DNA of 64,000 bases from Actinospineispora spinosispora DSM 44797 (GTDB lineage: Bacteria; Actinomycetota; Actinomycetes; Mycobacteriales; Pseudonocardiaceae): assembly GCF_000429025.1 (NCBI RefSeq), contig NZ_KE386837.1, forward strand, positions 172,959-236,958, given 5' to 3'. A program made the translations under genes and the position numbers. A model generated the notes under the pieces. That model did not search any database. It saw nothing but the letters and a program-made list of their open reading frames with translations, and was not told where the DNA came from. Positions 51,660 through 59,312 of the stretch are shown one piece after another. Position 1 is the stretch's first letter, and each line of letters starts with the position of its first letter.

Positions 51660-52226
51660 ATGGACGCCCGAGAACGACTGATCGAGAGCACCCAGGAACT
51701 GCTCTGGGACCGAGGCTACGTAGGTACCAGCCCCAAGGCGATCCTGGAGCGGGCCGACGCTGGCCAGGGCAGCATGTACCACCACTTCAAGGGCAAGAGC
51801 GACCTCGCGGCCGAGGCGATCCGCCGCAGTGCCGCCGAGGTGCAAGCCGGTGCGGAAGCGTCGCTCGGCAGTCCGGGCACCGCGCTGACGAGGATCTCGA
51901 AATACCTCAACCAGCAGCGTGACGTGCTCAAGGGCTGTCGCGTCGGCGGGCTGACCCAGGACCCGGACATCATTGCCGACCCGCTGCTGCGCGCCCCGGT
52001 CGACGAGGCCCTCGACTGGCTGCAGAGCCGCATCACCGAGGTGCTGAGAGAGGGCAAGTCGACCGGCGAGTTGCCGTCCAAGCTCAACGCCTCGCACGTC
52101 GCGTCCATGATCGTCGCGGTCGTCCAGGGTGGATACGTGCTGGCCAGGGCTGCGCAGTCGAGCGAACCGTTCGACGAGGCGGTGGCCGGCGCGCTTGCCC
52201 TGCTGGCACAGGTGGTGCGGTCCTGA
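51660..52226 (+). CDS. TetR/AcrR family transcriptional regulator (LmrA/YxaF-like)
   Basis: 188 residues. The helix-turn-helix (ESTQELLWDRGYVGTSPKAIL; ADAGQGSMYHHFKGKSDLAA) is of the LmrA/YxaF/NemR-like class with the GQGSMYHHF recognition helix. The C-terminal ligand domain includes CRVGGLTQDPDI. The start is ATG 51660, after the palindrome at 51634. The stop overlaps the DUF4865 gene start, so the two are co-translated, a pairing that suggests the DUF4865 protein handles the inducer. Confidence 0.87.
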   Translation: MDARERLIESTQELLWDRGYVGTSPKAILERADAGQGSMYHHFKGKSDLAAEAIRRSAAEVQAGAEASLGSPGTALTRISKYLNQQRDVLKGCRVGGLTQDPDIIADPLLRAPVDEALDWLQSRITEVLREGKSTGELPSKLNASHVASMIVAVVQGGYVLARAAQSSEPFDEAVAGALALLAQVVRS

Positions 52227-52789
52227 TGCTCGCGATGCAGTACGAGATCACCCTGCCCGCCGACTACGACATGTCGGTCATCCGCACCAGGATCGCGACC
52301 CGGGGTCACCTGCTCGACACCTACCAGGGCCTCGGACTGAAGGCCTACCTGGTCCGGGAGGTGGGCGTGCACGGCTCACCGGTCAACCAGTACGCGCCGT
52401 TCTACCTGTGGCGCGACACCGCGGGCACCGCCGGGTTCCTCTGGCGCGGAGACGGTTTCGGCGGCATCGTGCGGGACTTCGGCCGGCCGGTCGTGCGCAC
52501 CTGGGTCGGCGGACGGTTCGGCTTCGGCACGGCACAGGGCGCCGAGTATGCGACCAAGGTCGTCTGCCCGCTCGAGCCGGATGTCGATCCGGTCGAGGTC
52601 GCCACGCGGGCGGACGCGGAGCTCGCCGAGCTCCGCACCCGGCCGGGTGTGTACGCCGCCGCGTTCGCCGTCGATCCGACGACCTGGCAGCTCGTCCGGT
52701 TCACGCTGTGGGAGCAGGCGCCCGCCGAGTGGGAGGGCACGCTCTACGACGTCGGACACCTGTCGAGCCCTGAGATCGCTGAGTTGTAG
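52226..52789 (+). CDS. DUF4865 family protein
   Basis: 187 residues. MQYEITLPADYDMSVIR, FYLWRDTAGTAGFLWRGDGF and VGGRFGFGTA are the family's conserved blocks; the fold is probably a dimeric alpha+beta barrel-like enzyme. Function is unknown. It starts at ATG 52226 (or ATG 52235) and overlaps the TetR stop by 1 base. Confidence 0.8.
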   Translation: MLAMQYEITLPADYDMSVIRTRIATRGHLLDTYQGLGLKAYLVREVGVHGSPVNQYAPFYLWRDTAGTAGFLWRGDGFGGIVRDFGRPVVRTWVGGRFGFGTAQGAEYATKVVCPLEPDVDPVEVATRADAELAELRTRPGVYAAAFAVDPTTWQLVRFTLWEQAPAEWEGTLYDVGHLSSPEIAEL

Positions 52790-52848
52790 GGAGTGCGTCG
52801 AACCACTAGTCGTTGACACTTGTTGACCGATCTGGTCAATTTAGGAGC

Positions 52849-52923
52849 ATGTATGGGCTGCGACTCACCCGGCGACGTCATGTCGACCTCGCCAGGGTCA
52901 ACTCGCAGGGCTGTCGATCCTAG
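52849..52923 (+). CDS. cysteine-type leader peptide (attenuator uORF)
   Basis: 24 codons: MYGLRLTRRRHVDLARVNSQ followed by GCRS and TAG. The LTRRRHVDLxRV core is that of the short leader peptides found before sulfur-assimilation genes in Streptomyces and mycobacteria, which end with Cys codons. This one has a single Cys codon (TGT) four residues from the end, after Gln and Gly. AGGAG lies only 1 base before the ATG, an unusually short spacing. It precedes the SfnG-like gene by 82 bases and probably couples its expression to cysteine supply by ribosome stalling. Confidence 0.8.
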   Translation: MYGLRLTRRRHVDLARVNSQGCRS

Positions 52924-53005
52924 GTCCGTCCACGCCATCGGTGTGCGACGCAATCCAGCCTGACCCCACATTCTTCGACGATCAAACCCTGGGGGTTTGA
53001 AAGCC

Positions 53006-54115
53006 ATGTCAGCGACACCAGGCACGGAACCGATCAAGTTCGCCTATTGGGTGCCCAACGTCAGTGGCGGTCTGGTCACCAGCACGATCGACCAACGCAC
53101 CGACTGGGGCTACGACTACAACCGTGAGCTGGCCGTGCTCGCGGAGAACAACGGCTTCGAGTACGCGCTCAGCCAGGTCCGCTACATGGCCAGCTACGGC
53201 GCCGAGTACCAGCACGAGTCCACCAGCTTCAGTCTCGCGCTGCTGCTGGCGACCCAGCGGCTCAAGGTCATCGCGGCCGTGCACCCCGGGCTGTGGCACC
53301 CGGGGGTCCTCGCCAAGCTCGGCGCCACCGCCGATCACCTGTCGCACGGCCGGTTCGCGGTCAACGTCGTGAGCGGCTGGTTCAAGGGCGAGTTCACCGC
53401 GCTCGGCGAGCACTGGCTGGAGCACGACGAGCGGTACCGCCGGTCCGAGGAGTTCATCCGGGCGCTGCGCGGCATCTGGACCGAGGACGACTTCAACCTC
53501 GCCGGTGATTTTTATCGGATACGTGACTTCACGTTGAAGCCCAAGCCGCTGAACACCCCGAGGCGACCGAACCCGGAGATCTTCCAGGGCGGCAACTCCA
53601 CCGCCGCCCGCCAGATGGCCGGGCGCGTCTCGGACTGGTACTTCAGCAACGGCAAGGACTACGACGGCGCGGCCGAGCAGCTGCACGACGTCAACAAGTC
53701 CGCCGCGGAGAACGGCCGGTCGGTGAACTTCGGGCTCAACGGGTTCATCATCGCCCGGGATACCGAGAAAGAAGCCCGCGAGACGCTGCGGGAGATCATC
53801 GCCAAGGCGCACAAGCCGTCCGTCGAGGGCTTCCGGGACGCCGTCACCCAGGCCGGGAAGTCCGCGCAGGACGGCAAGGGCATGTGGGCGGACTCCTCGT
53901 TCGAAGACCTCGTCCAGTACAACGACGGGTTCAAGACGCAGCTCATCGGTACGCCCGAGCAGATCGCCGAGCGGATCGTGAAGTACAAGGCGCTGGGCGT
54001 CGACCTCATGCTGCTCGGTTTCCTGCACTACCACGAGGAGGTCGAGTACTTCGGCCGCCGCGTGTTGCCGATCGTGCGTGAGCTGGAAGCCGCGCGCGAA
54101 CCGGCCACCGTCTAG
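53006..54115 (+). CDS. sfnG: FMNH2-dependent dimethylsulfone monooxygenase-like (SfnG family)
   Basis: 369 residues, luciferase-like. FAYWVPNVSGGLVTSTIDQR, GFEYALSQVRYMASYGAEYQ, VIAAVHPGLWHPGVLAK, VNVVSGWFKGEF and IFQGGNSTAARQMAGRVSDW match SfnG, which converts dimethylsulfone to methanesulfinate with FMNH2 from a separate reductase. ATG 53006 follows GGGGG by about 10 bases. The Cys-leader peptide upstream and the SsuD-like gene downstream support sulfur scavenging. A different alkylsulfone or sulfonate as substrate is possible. Confidence 0.87.
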   Translation: MSATPGTEPIKFAYWVPNVSGGLVTSTIDQRTDWGYDYNRELAVLAENNGFEYALSQVRYMASYGAEYQHESTSFSLALLLATQRLKVIAAVHPGLWHPGVLAKLGATADHLSHGRFAVNVVSGWFKGEFTALGEHWLEHDERYRRSEEFIRALRGIWTEDDFNLAGDFYRIRDFTLKPKPLNTPRRPNPEIFQGGNSTAARQMAGRVSDWYFSNGKDYDGAAEQLHDVNKSAAENGRSVNFGLNGFIIARDTEKEARETLREIIAKAHKPSVEGFRDAVTQAGKSAQDGKGMWADSSFEDLVQYNDGFKTQLIGTPEQIAERIVKYKALGVDLMLLGFLHYHEEVEYFGRRVLPIVRELEAAREPATV

Positions 54116-54204
54116 GTAGAACCCGGATCTCCGCGATCCGGGCCCTGCCTCGATCACATTGTTGAGGTTCCTGACCCAGTTCATCAGGAAGAAAGCTGAG
54201 TGAG

Positions 54205-55362
54205 ATGAGCATCAAGGCGCACTGGTTCCTGCCGACCTACGGCGACGGACGGCAGCTGGTCGGCGGCGGGCACGGGGTGCCGGTCGGTTCGGCCGGTGGC
54301 GTGCGGCCGGCGACGCTGGGCTACCTGACCCAGATCGCCCGCGCCGCCGAGCAGCTCGGCTTCGAGGCCGCGCTGACCCCGACCGGCATGTGGTGCGAGG
54401 ACGCCTGGCTCACCACCGCGATGCTGTCCCAGACGACCGAGCGGCTGAAGTTCCTGGTCGCGTTCCGGCCGGGCATGCTCACGCCGACGCTCGCGGCGCA
54501 GATGGCCGCGACCTTCCAGCGGCACTCGCCGGGACGGCTGCTGCTCAACGTCGTCACCGGTGGTGAGCCGACCGAGCAGCGCGGCTACGGCGACTTCCTG
54601 ACCAAGGACGAGCGCTACGCGCGCGGCTCGGAGTTCCTGCACGTCGTGCGCGCTCTCTGGCGCGGCGAGACGGTGGACTTCGAAGGCGAGCACGTCCGGG
54701 TCCAGGGCGCCGAGCTGGAGCGGGTGCCGGACCCGGTGCCGCCGATCTACTTCGGCGGTTCCTCACCGGCGGCCGGGGACGTGGCCGCCGAGCACGCCGA
54801 CGTGTACCTGACCTGGGGCGAGCCGCCCGAGCAGGTCGCCGAGAAGATCGCCTGGGTGCGCAAGCTGGCCGCCGACCGGGGCCGCGAGATGCGCTTCGGT
54901 ATCCGGCTGCACGTGATCGCCCGGGACACCGCGGAGGCGGCGTGGGCGGAGGCGCAGCGCCTGCTCGACGCGCTCGACCCGGCCGCGATCGCCGCCGTGC
55001 AGGACGGCCTGGCGCAGAGCGAGTCCGAAGGGCAGCGTCGGATGCGCGAGCTGCACGGCGGTTCGATCGAGCGCCTGGAGGTCTCGCCGAACCTGTGGGC
55101 GGGCATCGGCCTGGTCCGGGGCGGTGCCGGCACCGCGCTCGTCGGCAGCCACAACGAGGTCGCCGACCGGATCGCCGAGTACCACGCGCTGGGCATCGAC
55201 GAGTTCATCCTGTCCGGGCACCCGCACCTCGAGGAGGCCTGGTGGGTCGGCGAGGGCGTGCTGCCGGTCCTGCGCTCGCGCGGCCTGTGGTCCCCGCCCG
55301 CCGGCGCCCTGGCCTACGCGGGCTCCGAAACCGCCGCGGTCCCCTTCGCCCGCGCCCGCTAA
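54205..55362 (+). CDS. alkanesulfonate monooxygenase-like (SsuD family)
   Basis: 385 residues, FMNH2-dependent LLM enzyme. HWFLPTYGDGRQLVGG at the start, LTPTGMWCEDAWL with the Cys seen in SsuD enzymes, FLVAFRPGMLTPTLAAQMAATF, VNVVTGG-like LLNVVTGGEPTEQRGYGD, and ILSGHPHLEEAWWVGEGVLP at the end. It releases sulfite from alkanesulfonates. ATG 54205, 89 bases after the SfnG-like gene. Assignment to SsuD is family-level; MsuD-type methanesulfonate activity would match an SfnG partner even better. Confidence 0.87.
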   Translation: MSIKAHWFLPTYGDGRQLVGGGHGVPVGSAGGVRPATLGYLTQIARAAEQLGFEAALTPTGMWCEDAWLTTAMLSQTTERLKFLVAFRPGMLTPTLAAQMAATFQRHSPGRLLLNVVTGGEPTEQRGYGDFLTKDERYARGSEFLHVVRALWRGETVDFEGEHVRVQGAELERVPDPVPPIYFGGSSPAAGDVAAEHADVYLTWGEPPEQVAEKIAWVRKLAADRGREMRFGIRLHVIARDTAEAAWAEAQRLLDALDPAAIAAVQDGLAQSESEGQRRMRELHGGSIERLEVSPNLWAGIGLVRGGAGTALVGSHNEVADRIAEYHALGIDEFILSGHPHLEEAWWVGEGVLPVLRSRGLWSPPAGALAYAGSETAAVPFARAR

Positions 55363-55366
55363 CCAC

Positions 55367-55410
55367 CCGTGAGTGGCGAGTGGTCCTATCGGACCACTCG
55401 CCACTCACGG
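55367..55410. terminator. GTGAGTG-family palindrome, short form
   Basis: CCGTGAGTGGCGAGTGGTCC pairs perfectly with its complement around a short TATC loop. It lies 4 bases after the SsuD-like stop and 16 bases before the MHS gene. The arm sequence matches the copy at 6166. Confidence 0.87.
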
Positions 55411-55426
55411 CCTTTGACCTGGGGTA

Positions 55427-56746
55427 ATGCACATGACGACGACAGCTGAGCGGTTATCGCCCGCACCGGCTTCGAACCGAACGATTCTGCTGGCCAGCCT
55501 GGTCGGCACGACCGTCGAGTGGTACGACTTCTTCCTCTACGCCACCGCGGCCAGCCTGGTGTTCCCGAAGCTGTTCTTCCCGGCAAACGACGAGGTCATC
55601 GGGACGCTGCTGGCGTTCGGCACGTTCGCGGTGGGCTTCGTGGCCCGCCCGATCGGCGGGGTGCTGTTCGGGCACATCGGCGACCGGCTCGGCCGCAAAC
55701 GGACCCTGGTCGCGACGATGGTGGCGATGGGTGCGGCGACCGCGCTGATCGGGCTGCTGCCGGGGGTGGCGACGATCGGTGTCGCCGCACCGGTACTGCT
55801 CGTGCTGCTGCGGATCGTCCAGGGCCTCGCGGTCGGCGGCGAGTGGGGCGGCGCCGTACTGCTGGCCACCGAGAACGCCCCGCCGGGCAAGATCGGCCGG
55901 TTCGGCAGCGTCCCGCAGATCGGGCTGGGCCTGGGCCTCGCGCTCGGGACCGGTGTGTTCGCGCTGCTCGGCGAGGCGATGAGCAAGGAGTCCTTCCAGA
56001 GCTACGGCTGGCGCATCGCGTTCGTGGCCAGCATCGTGCTGGTCGCGGTCGGTCTGGTGATCCGGCTACGGGTGCTGGAGACGCCGGAGTTCCGGGACCT
56101 GGAGTCGCGCGGCGAACTGGTCAAGGTGCCGATCGTCGAGGTGTTCCGCACCCAGCGCCACCGTCGTGGTCTGGGCCTCGGCATGCTCGCGCGCTGGGCC
56201 GAAGGCGCCTCCTTCAACACCTGGGGCGTGTTCGCGATCAGCTACGCGACCGCGACCGTCCACCTGAGCAAGATCGCCGTCCTGCTGTCGGTGACGGCCG
56301 GCGCGCTGCTCATGGCGGTACTGGTCCCGGTCGCCGGCTGGCTGGCCGACCGGTACAGCAGACGGTTCGTCTTCGGGCTCGGCGTCACCGTGTTCGGGGT
56401 GACTGTGCTGCCGTCGTTCTATGCGCTGAGCTCGGGATCGACGGTGCTGATGGCCACCGTGCTGGTGCTGCAGCTGGGTGTGGGCTATGCGCTGATGACC
56501 GGCTCGGAGGCCACCCTGTTCGCCGAGCTGTTCGATGCGAAGGTCCGCTACACCGGCATGTCGCTGGTGTTCCAGGGTTCCGGAGTGTGGGCGTCCGGCC
56601 TGACCCCGGTGTTCCTCACCGCGCTGCTCGCGTTCGCGGGCGGATCGCCGTGGGCGGCGGGCACCTACCTGACGATCGTGGCCGTGATCAGCCTGCTCGC
56701 GGTGTTCGGGATGCATCGCTGGCTTCCGGTCCACCACCCTCAGTAA
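55427..56746 (+). CDS. MFS transporter, MHS (metabolite:H+ symporter) family
   Basis: 439 residues, 12 membrane segments. SLVGTTVEWYDFFLYATAA in TM1, RPIGGVLFGHIGDRLGRKRTL (motif A) and LRIVQGLAVGGEWGGAVLLATE are diagnostic of the MHS family (ShiA, ProP, KgtP). It imports an organic acid or small zwitterion with protons. The position after the two sulfur monooxygenases suggests an organosulfur acid, but that is an inference; no substrate signature is known to me in the sequence. Start ATG 55427 or 55433. Confidence 0.88.
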   Translation: MHMTTTAERLSPAPASNRTILLASLVGTTVEWYDFFLYATAASLVFPKLFFPANDEVIGTLLAFGTFAVGFVARPIGGVLFGHIGDRLGRKRTLVATMVAMGAATALIGLLPGVATIGVAAPVLLVLLRIVQGLAVGGEWGGAVLLATENAPPGKIGRFGSVPQIGLGLGLALGTGVFALLGEAMSKESFQSYGWRIAFVASIVLVAVGLVIRLRVLETPEFRDLESRGELVKVPIVEVFRTQRHRRGLGLGMLARWAEGASFNTWGVFAISYATATVHLSKIAVLLSVTAGALLMAVLVPVAGWLADRYSRRFVFGLGVTVFGVTVLPSFYALSSGSTVLMATVLVLQLGVGYALMTGSEATLFAELFDAKVRYTGMSLVFQGSGVWASGLTPVFLTALLAFAGGSPWAAGTYLTIVAVISLLAVFGMHRWLPVHHPQ

Positions 56747-56841
56747 CCTGCCGTGTACAGGGAATGTGCAGTTGCTGTGCGTTCCCTATGAGAGGGCGTT
56801 GTGAGTGGTAATGGGCCGGGTTGCGCACCGATACTTGAAAC

Positions 56842-57063
56842 ATGGAACTACGGTCGAAGTTCATCCTCGCCTGGGGCGCTGTCGTCGCCACGGTCGTGCT
56901 CGCCGTTCACCATGCGACCTGTGGCAACGACTTCCTGTCGCTCGGTGCCGGCCTGGCGATCGTGCTGATCGTCCCGATCATCACGGTGCTCGGGGTGGCG
57001 ATCGCGATGGCGGTCATGGACGGCATCAACGACGAGAGCGACGGCTTCAGCGACGTCCTCTGA
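56842..57063 (+). CDS. small membrane protein of unknown function
   Basis: 73 residues with two hydrophobic segments (ILAWGAVVATVVLAVHH and AIVLIVPIITVLGVAIAMAV) joined by a short CGNDF loop and an acidic C-terminus. The ATG has no strong Shine-Dalgarno site. Coding-like composition and membrane topology favour a real gene, but no family is recognised. Confidence 0.55.
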   Translation: MELRSKFILAWGAVVATVVLAVHHATCGNDFLSLGAGLAIVLIVPIITVLGVAIAMAVMDGINDESDGFSDVL

Positions 57064-57084
57064 CGTCCGCTACAGGTCTCGGGC

Positions 57085-57651
57085 TCAGCAGCCCGCGACC
57101 GCCTCGGTCATCTGGATGTCGATCTTCCGGAGCTGAGCCAGGTTGGGTCGAAGGATGGCTTCGACGTCCTTGAGCTGCCAGTCATCGTCCACATCGGTCT
57201 TGGCGATCACGGCCTCGAGGTGATCGTCGAGGACACGCATCTGTAGACCCTGCAGGACGGTGGCGAGCTGGGCGGCCGCTCGGTTGCCCCCTCGGGTTCC
57301 GTAGGTGAGGAAGCTGGCCGGTTTGTCGTGCCACTCGTGGTAGAGGAAGTCGAGAGCATTCTTCAGTACCGCGGGGTAGCCCCAGTTGTACTGGGGGAGC
57401 ACGAACAAAAATCCCGCGAAGGACGTGACGAGACGGCTCCAGGCTCGCGTGTGTTCGTGTTCGTACTGCTGGAGCGAGGCCATGAGCGGCTCGTCGAGGA
57501 ACGGCAGGCCGACCTCGGCCAGGTCGACCAGCTCGTAGCGCAGGGAGCTGTGTGGCTGGGCGGCCGTCTGCGCCCAGGTGGCGATCTCGCGGCAGATGCG
57601 CGTGGGGCGGGTACTGCCGACGACCACGGCGATGCGTGGAGTGCTTGCCAT
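57085..57651 (-). CDS. NAD(P)H-dependent FMN reductase
   Basis: 188 residues, flavodoxin-like (FMN_red, PF03358-like). VVVGSTRPTRICREIATW binds the FMN phosphate; LPQYNWGYPAVLKNALDFLYHEW and the TYGTRGGNRAAAQL loop are the standard conserved blocks. It could supply reduced flavin to the LLM monooxygenases nearby. Divergent from the MarR gene, with a shared 29-base inverted repeat upstream, so its expression probably responds to an oxidant or xenobiotic sensed by MarR. Confidence 0.9.
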   Translation of the reverse strand: MASTPRIAVVVGSTRPTRICREIATWAQTAAQPHSSLRYELVDLAEVGLPFLDEPLMASLQQYEHEHTRAWSRLVTSFAGFLFVLPQYNWGYPAVLKNALDFLYHEWHDKPASFLTYGTRGGNRAAAQLATVLQGLQMRVLDDHLEAVIAKTDVDDDWQLKDVEAILRPNLAQLRKIDIQMTEAVAGC

Positions 57652-57692
57652 GTTGATCTTTCTTGGTCATTTGTTCGTGCTGCGGACTGTTT

Positions 57693-57721
57693 GTGTCACG
57701 AACTAAAATAGTTGGTGACAC
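57693..57721. promoter_or_regulatory. MarR operator between FMN reductase and MarR genes
   Basis: GTGTCACGAACTA and TAGTTGGTGACAC pair with one mismatch around AAA. It lies in the 97-base divergent region; both promoters should overlap it. Confidence 0.82.
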
Positions 57722-57748
57722 GAACTCAGTCAAGCTAGGCTGTCTCGC

Positions 57749-58228
57749 ATGGCGACGCGATCGACCCTGGCGGATCAGCAGTCCAACGACGCCGTCGTCG
57801 ACCTCGGTGTGGTTGACGGGCTGGTCCAGCTTTCGTTTCTGATCCAGTCACTGCTCGGCCGGGTTGCGGCCAGGCACGGCCTGTCGATCATTCAGCTGAG
57901 GCTGCTCGGGGTGCTGCGGGATCGGGAGATCGGCATGCTCGGGCTGTCCCGCATCCTCGAACTGGAGAAGTCGAGCGCGACCGGGCTCGTCGACCGCGCC
58001 GAACGACGGGAACTCGTACGGCGTGTCCCCGTCGTCGGCAATCGGCGCGCTGTTCACGTGGCCCTGAGCGAGCAGGGTCAGGCCCTGGCTCGCGCTGTCC
58101 ATGCCGAGGTCGCCACTGAGATCACCACGCTCACCGCTGACCTCAGTGCGCCCAAGCGGGACCAACTGTCCCGCCTGGCGACCACTCTCGTCCTCGGTGA
58201 CGCGGCCGCACGCTCGCTCCGCCTCTGA
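57749..58228 (+). CDS. MarR family transcriptional regulator
   Basis: 159 residues. Winged helix: SIIQLRLLGVLRDREIGMLG, LSRILELEKSSATGLVDRAE, wing RRELVRRVPVVGNRRAVHVALS. The operator at 57693 lies 28 bases upstream. Presumed repressor of itself and of the FMN reductase. The 3' end faces the siderophore-interacting protein gene across the hairpin at 58274. Confidence 0.88.
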   Translation: MATRSTLADQQSNDAVVDLGVVDGLVQLSFLIQSLLGRVAARHGLSIIQLRLLGVLRDREIGMLGLSRILELEKSSATGLVDRAERRELVRRVPVVGNRRAVHVALSEQGQALARAVHAEVATEITTLTADLSAPKRDQLSRLATTLVLGDAAARSLRL

Positions 58229-58273
58229 CCGACACCGTCGCGGGCCGCGCCCGAAGGTCCCGTCACGCGACCT

Positions 58274-58335
58274 CGCAGAGCCTGATGTCGCGTCGCAGAC
58301 GCTGCAGTGTCTGCGACGCGACACGAGGCTCTGCG
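58274..58335. terminator. CGCAGAG/TGCGACGC hairpin, copy 3 (convergent genes)
   Basis: CGCAGAG..GTCGCGTCGCAGAC pairs with GTCTGCGACGCGAC..CTCTGCG around GCTGCAGT. It shares the outer CGCAGAG arms and CGTCGCAGA core with the hairpins at 33933 and 34305, but the stem bases differ with pairing kept. Confidence 0.8.
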
Positions 58336-58359
58336 AAGTGGCGCGGATGTGACCAGTCG

Positions 58360-59187
58360 TCAGACGGTGGCGCGTTCCGCTTCGCGCTCGGCCTGCTTCG
58401 CGGCGCGGTAGGCCTCGTCGTCGAAACCCCTGCGCCAGTAGCCGGAGATGGACAGGGAGTCCAGGGTCAGGCCCCGCTCGTCCAGCAGGTGGCGGCGCAG
58501 TTCCTTGACCGCGAGCGCCTCGCCGTGCACGAAGGCGTGCACCTCGCCGTCGCGCCACCGAAGGGCACGCACGGCGTCCGGCAGGGTGTCACCGGAGTCG
58601 CGGTGCAGCCAGCGCAGGGTCAGGTCGCCCTCGGTCGTCAGTGGGAGTTCCTCGCTCGCGTCGGCGACCTCGATGATCGCCTCGACGGCCGTCCCTGCCG
58701 GCACCTTCGCCAGTGCCGCGGCGATCGCGGGCAGCGCCGCCTCGTCGCCGACCATCAGGTGCCAGTCGGCCGAGGGGTTCGGCGCGTACGCGCCGCCGGG
58801 GCCCGCGACCAGGAACTCGGTGCCCGGCTCGACGGTCGCGGCCCACGGGCCGGCGAGGCCGGTGTCGCCGTGGTGCACGAAGTCGATCACGATCTCGCCG
58901 GTCTCCCGGCTGACCTCGCGCAGTGTGTAGGTGCGCAGGGCCGGCCACTGCTCGCGGGGCAGCTGACGCGCCGTGGCCATGTCGAAGGGTTCCGGGTAGT
59001 CGACGCCGGGCTGCCGGAAGACGACCTTCACGTACGCGTCGGTGTACGGCGTCGTGGCGAAGGGCTCGATGTCCTCGGGTGACACCGGCGTCGAGGTGAT
59101 GCGGATGAAGTGCGGGGACAGGCGCTCGGTCCGACGTACCACCAGCTTGGTGGTACGCGGCGCCTTCCGTGCTGGTCGGTCCGCCAT
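58360..59187 (-). CDS. siderophore-interacting protein (ViuB/SIP family)
   Basis: 275 residues. FAD-binding barrel (KVVFRQPG; RTYTLREVSRETGEI; VIDFVHHGDTGLAGPWA) and the SIP C-terminal domain (GDEAALPAIAAALAKVPAG; LRWLHRD; VHAFVHGEALAVKELRRHL; SGYWRRGFDDEAYR) are complete. It reduces ferric siderophores to free the iron in the cytoplasm. ATG 59187 has GGAG 7 bases before it. An IdeR/DmdR-type box 32 bases upstream of the start indicates iron repression. Confidence 0.92.
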   Translation of the reverse strand: MADRPARKAPRTTKLVVRRTERLSPHFIRITSTPVSPEDIEPFATTPYTDAYVKVVFRQPGVDYPEPFDMATARQLPREQWPALRTYTLREVSRETGEIVIDFVHHGDTGLAGPWAATVEPGTEFLVAGPGGAYAPNPSADWHLMVGDEAALPAIAAALAKVPAGTAVEAIIEVADASEELPLTTEGDLTLRWLHRDSGDTLPDAVRALRWRDGEVHAFVHGEALAVKELRRHLLDERGLTLDSLSISGYWRRGFDDEAYRAAKQAEREAERATV

Positions 59188-59218
59188 GGGTGCTCCGTTC
59201 CGTGCCACTCAGTATTAG

Positions 59219-59237
59219 TTAGGTAAGGCTAAGCTTA
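59219..59237. promoter_or_regulatory. IdeR/DmdR iron box
   Basis: TTAGGTAAGGCTAAGCTTA matches the DtxR-family consensus TTAGGTTAGGCTAACCTAA at most positions. It is flanked by a second inverted repeat, CTCAGTAT (59208-59215) and ATACTGAG (59241-59248). Confidence 0.85.
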
Positions 59238-59312
59238 CTCATACTGAGAGGCGGCTGGCTCGTGACCACTTCAGCGTATGCCTGACCGAGCGCCGTCCGT
59301 CGCGCACCGTTC

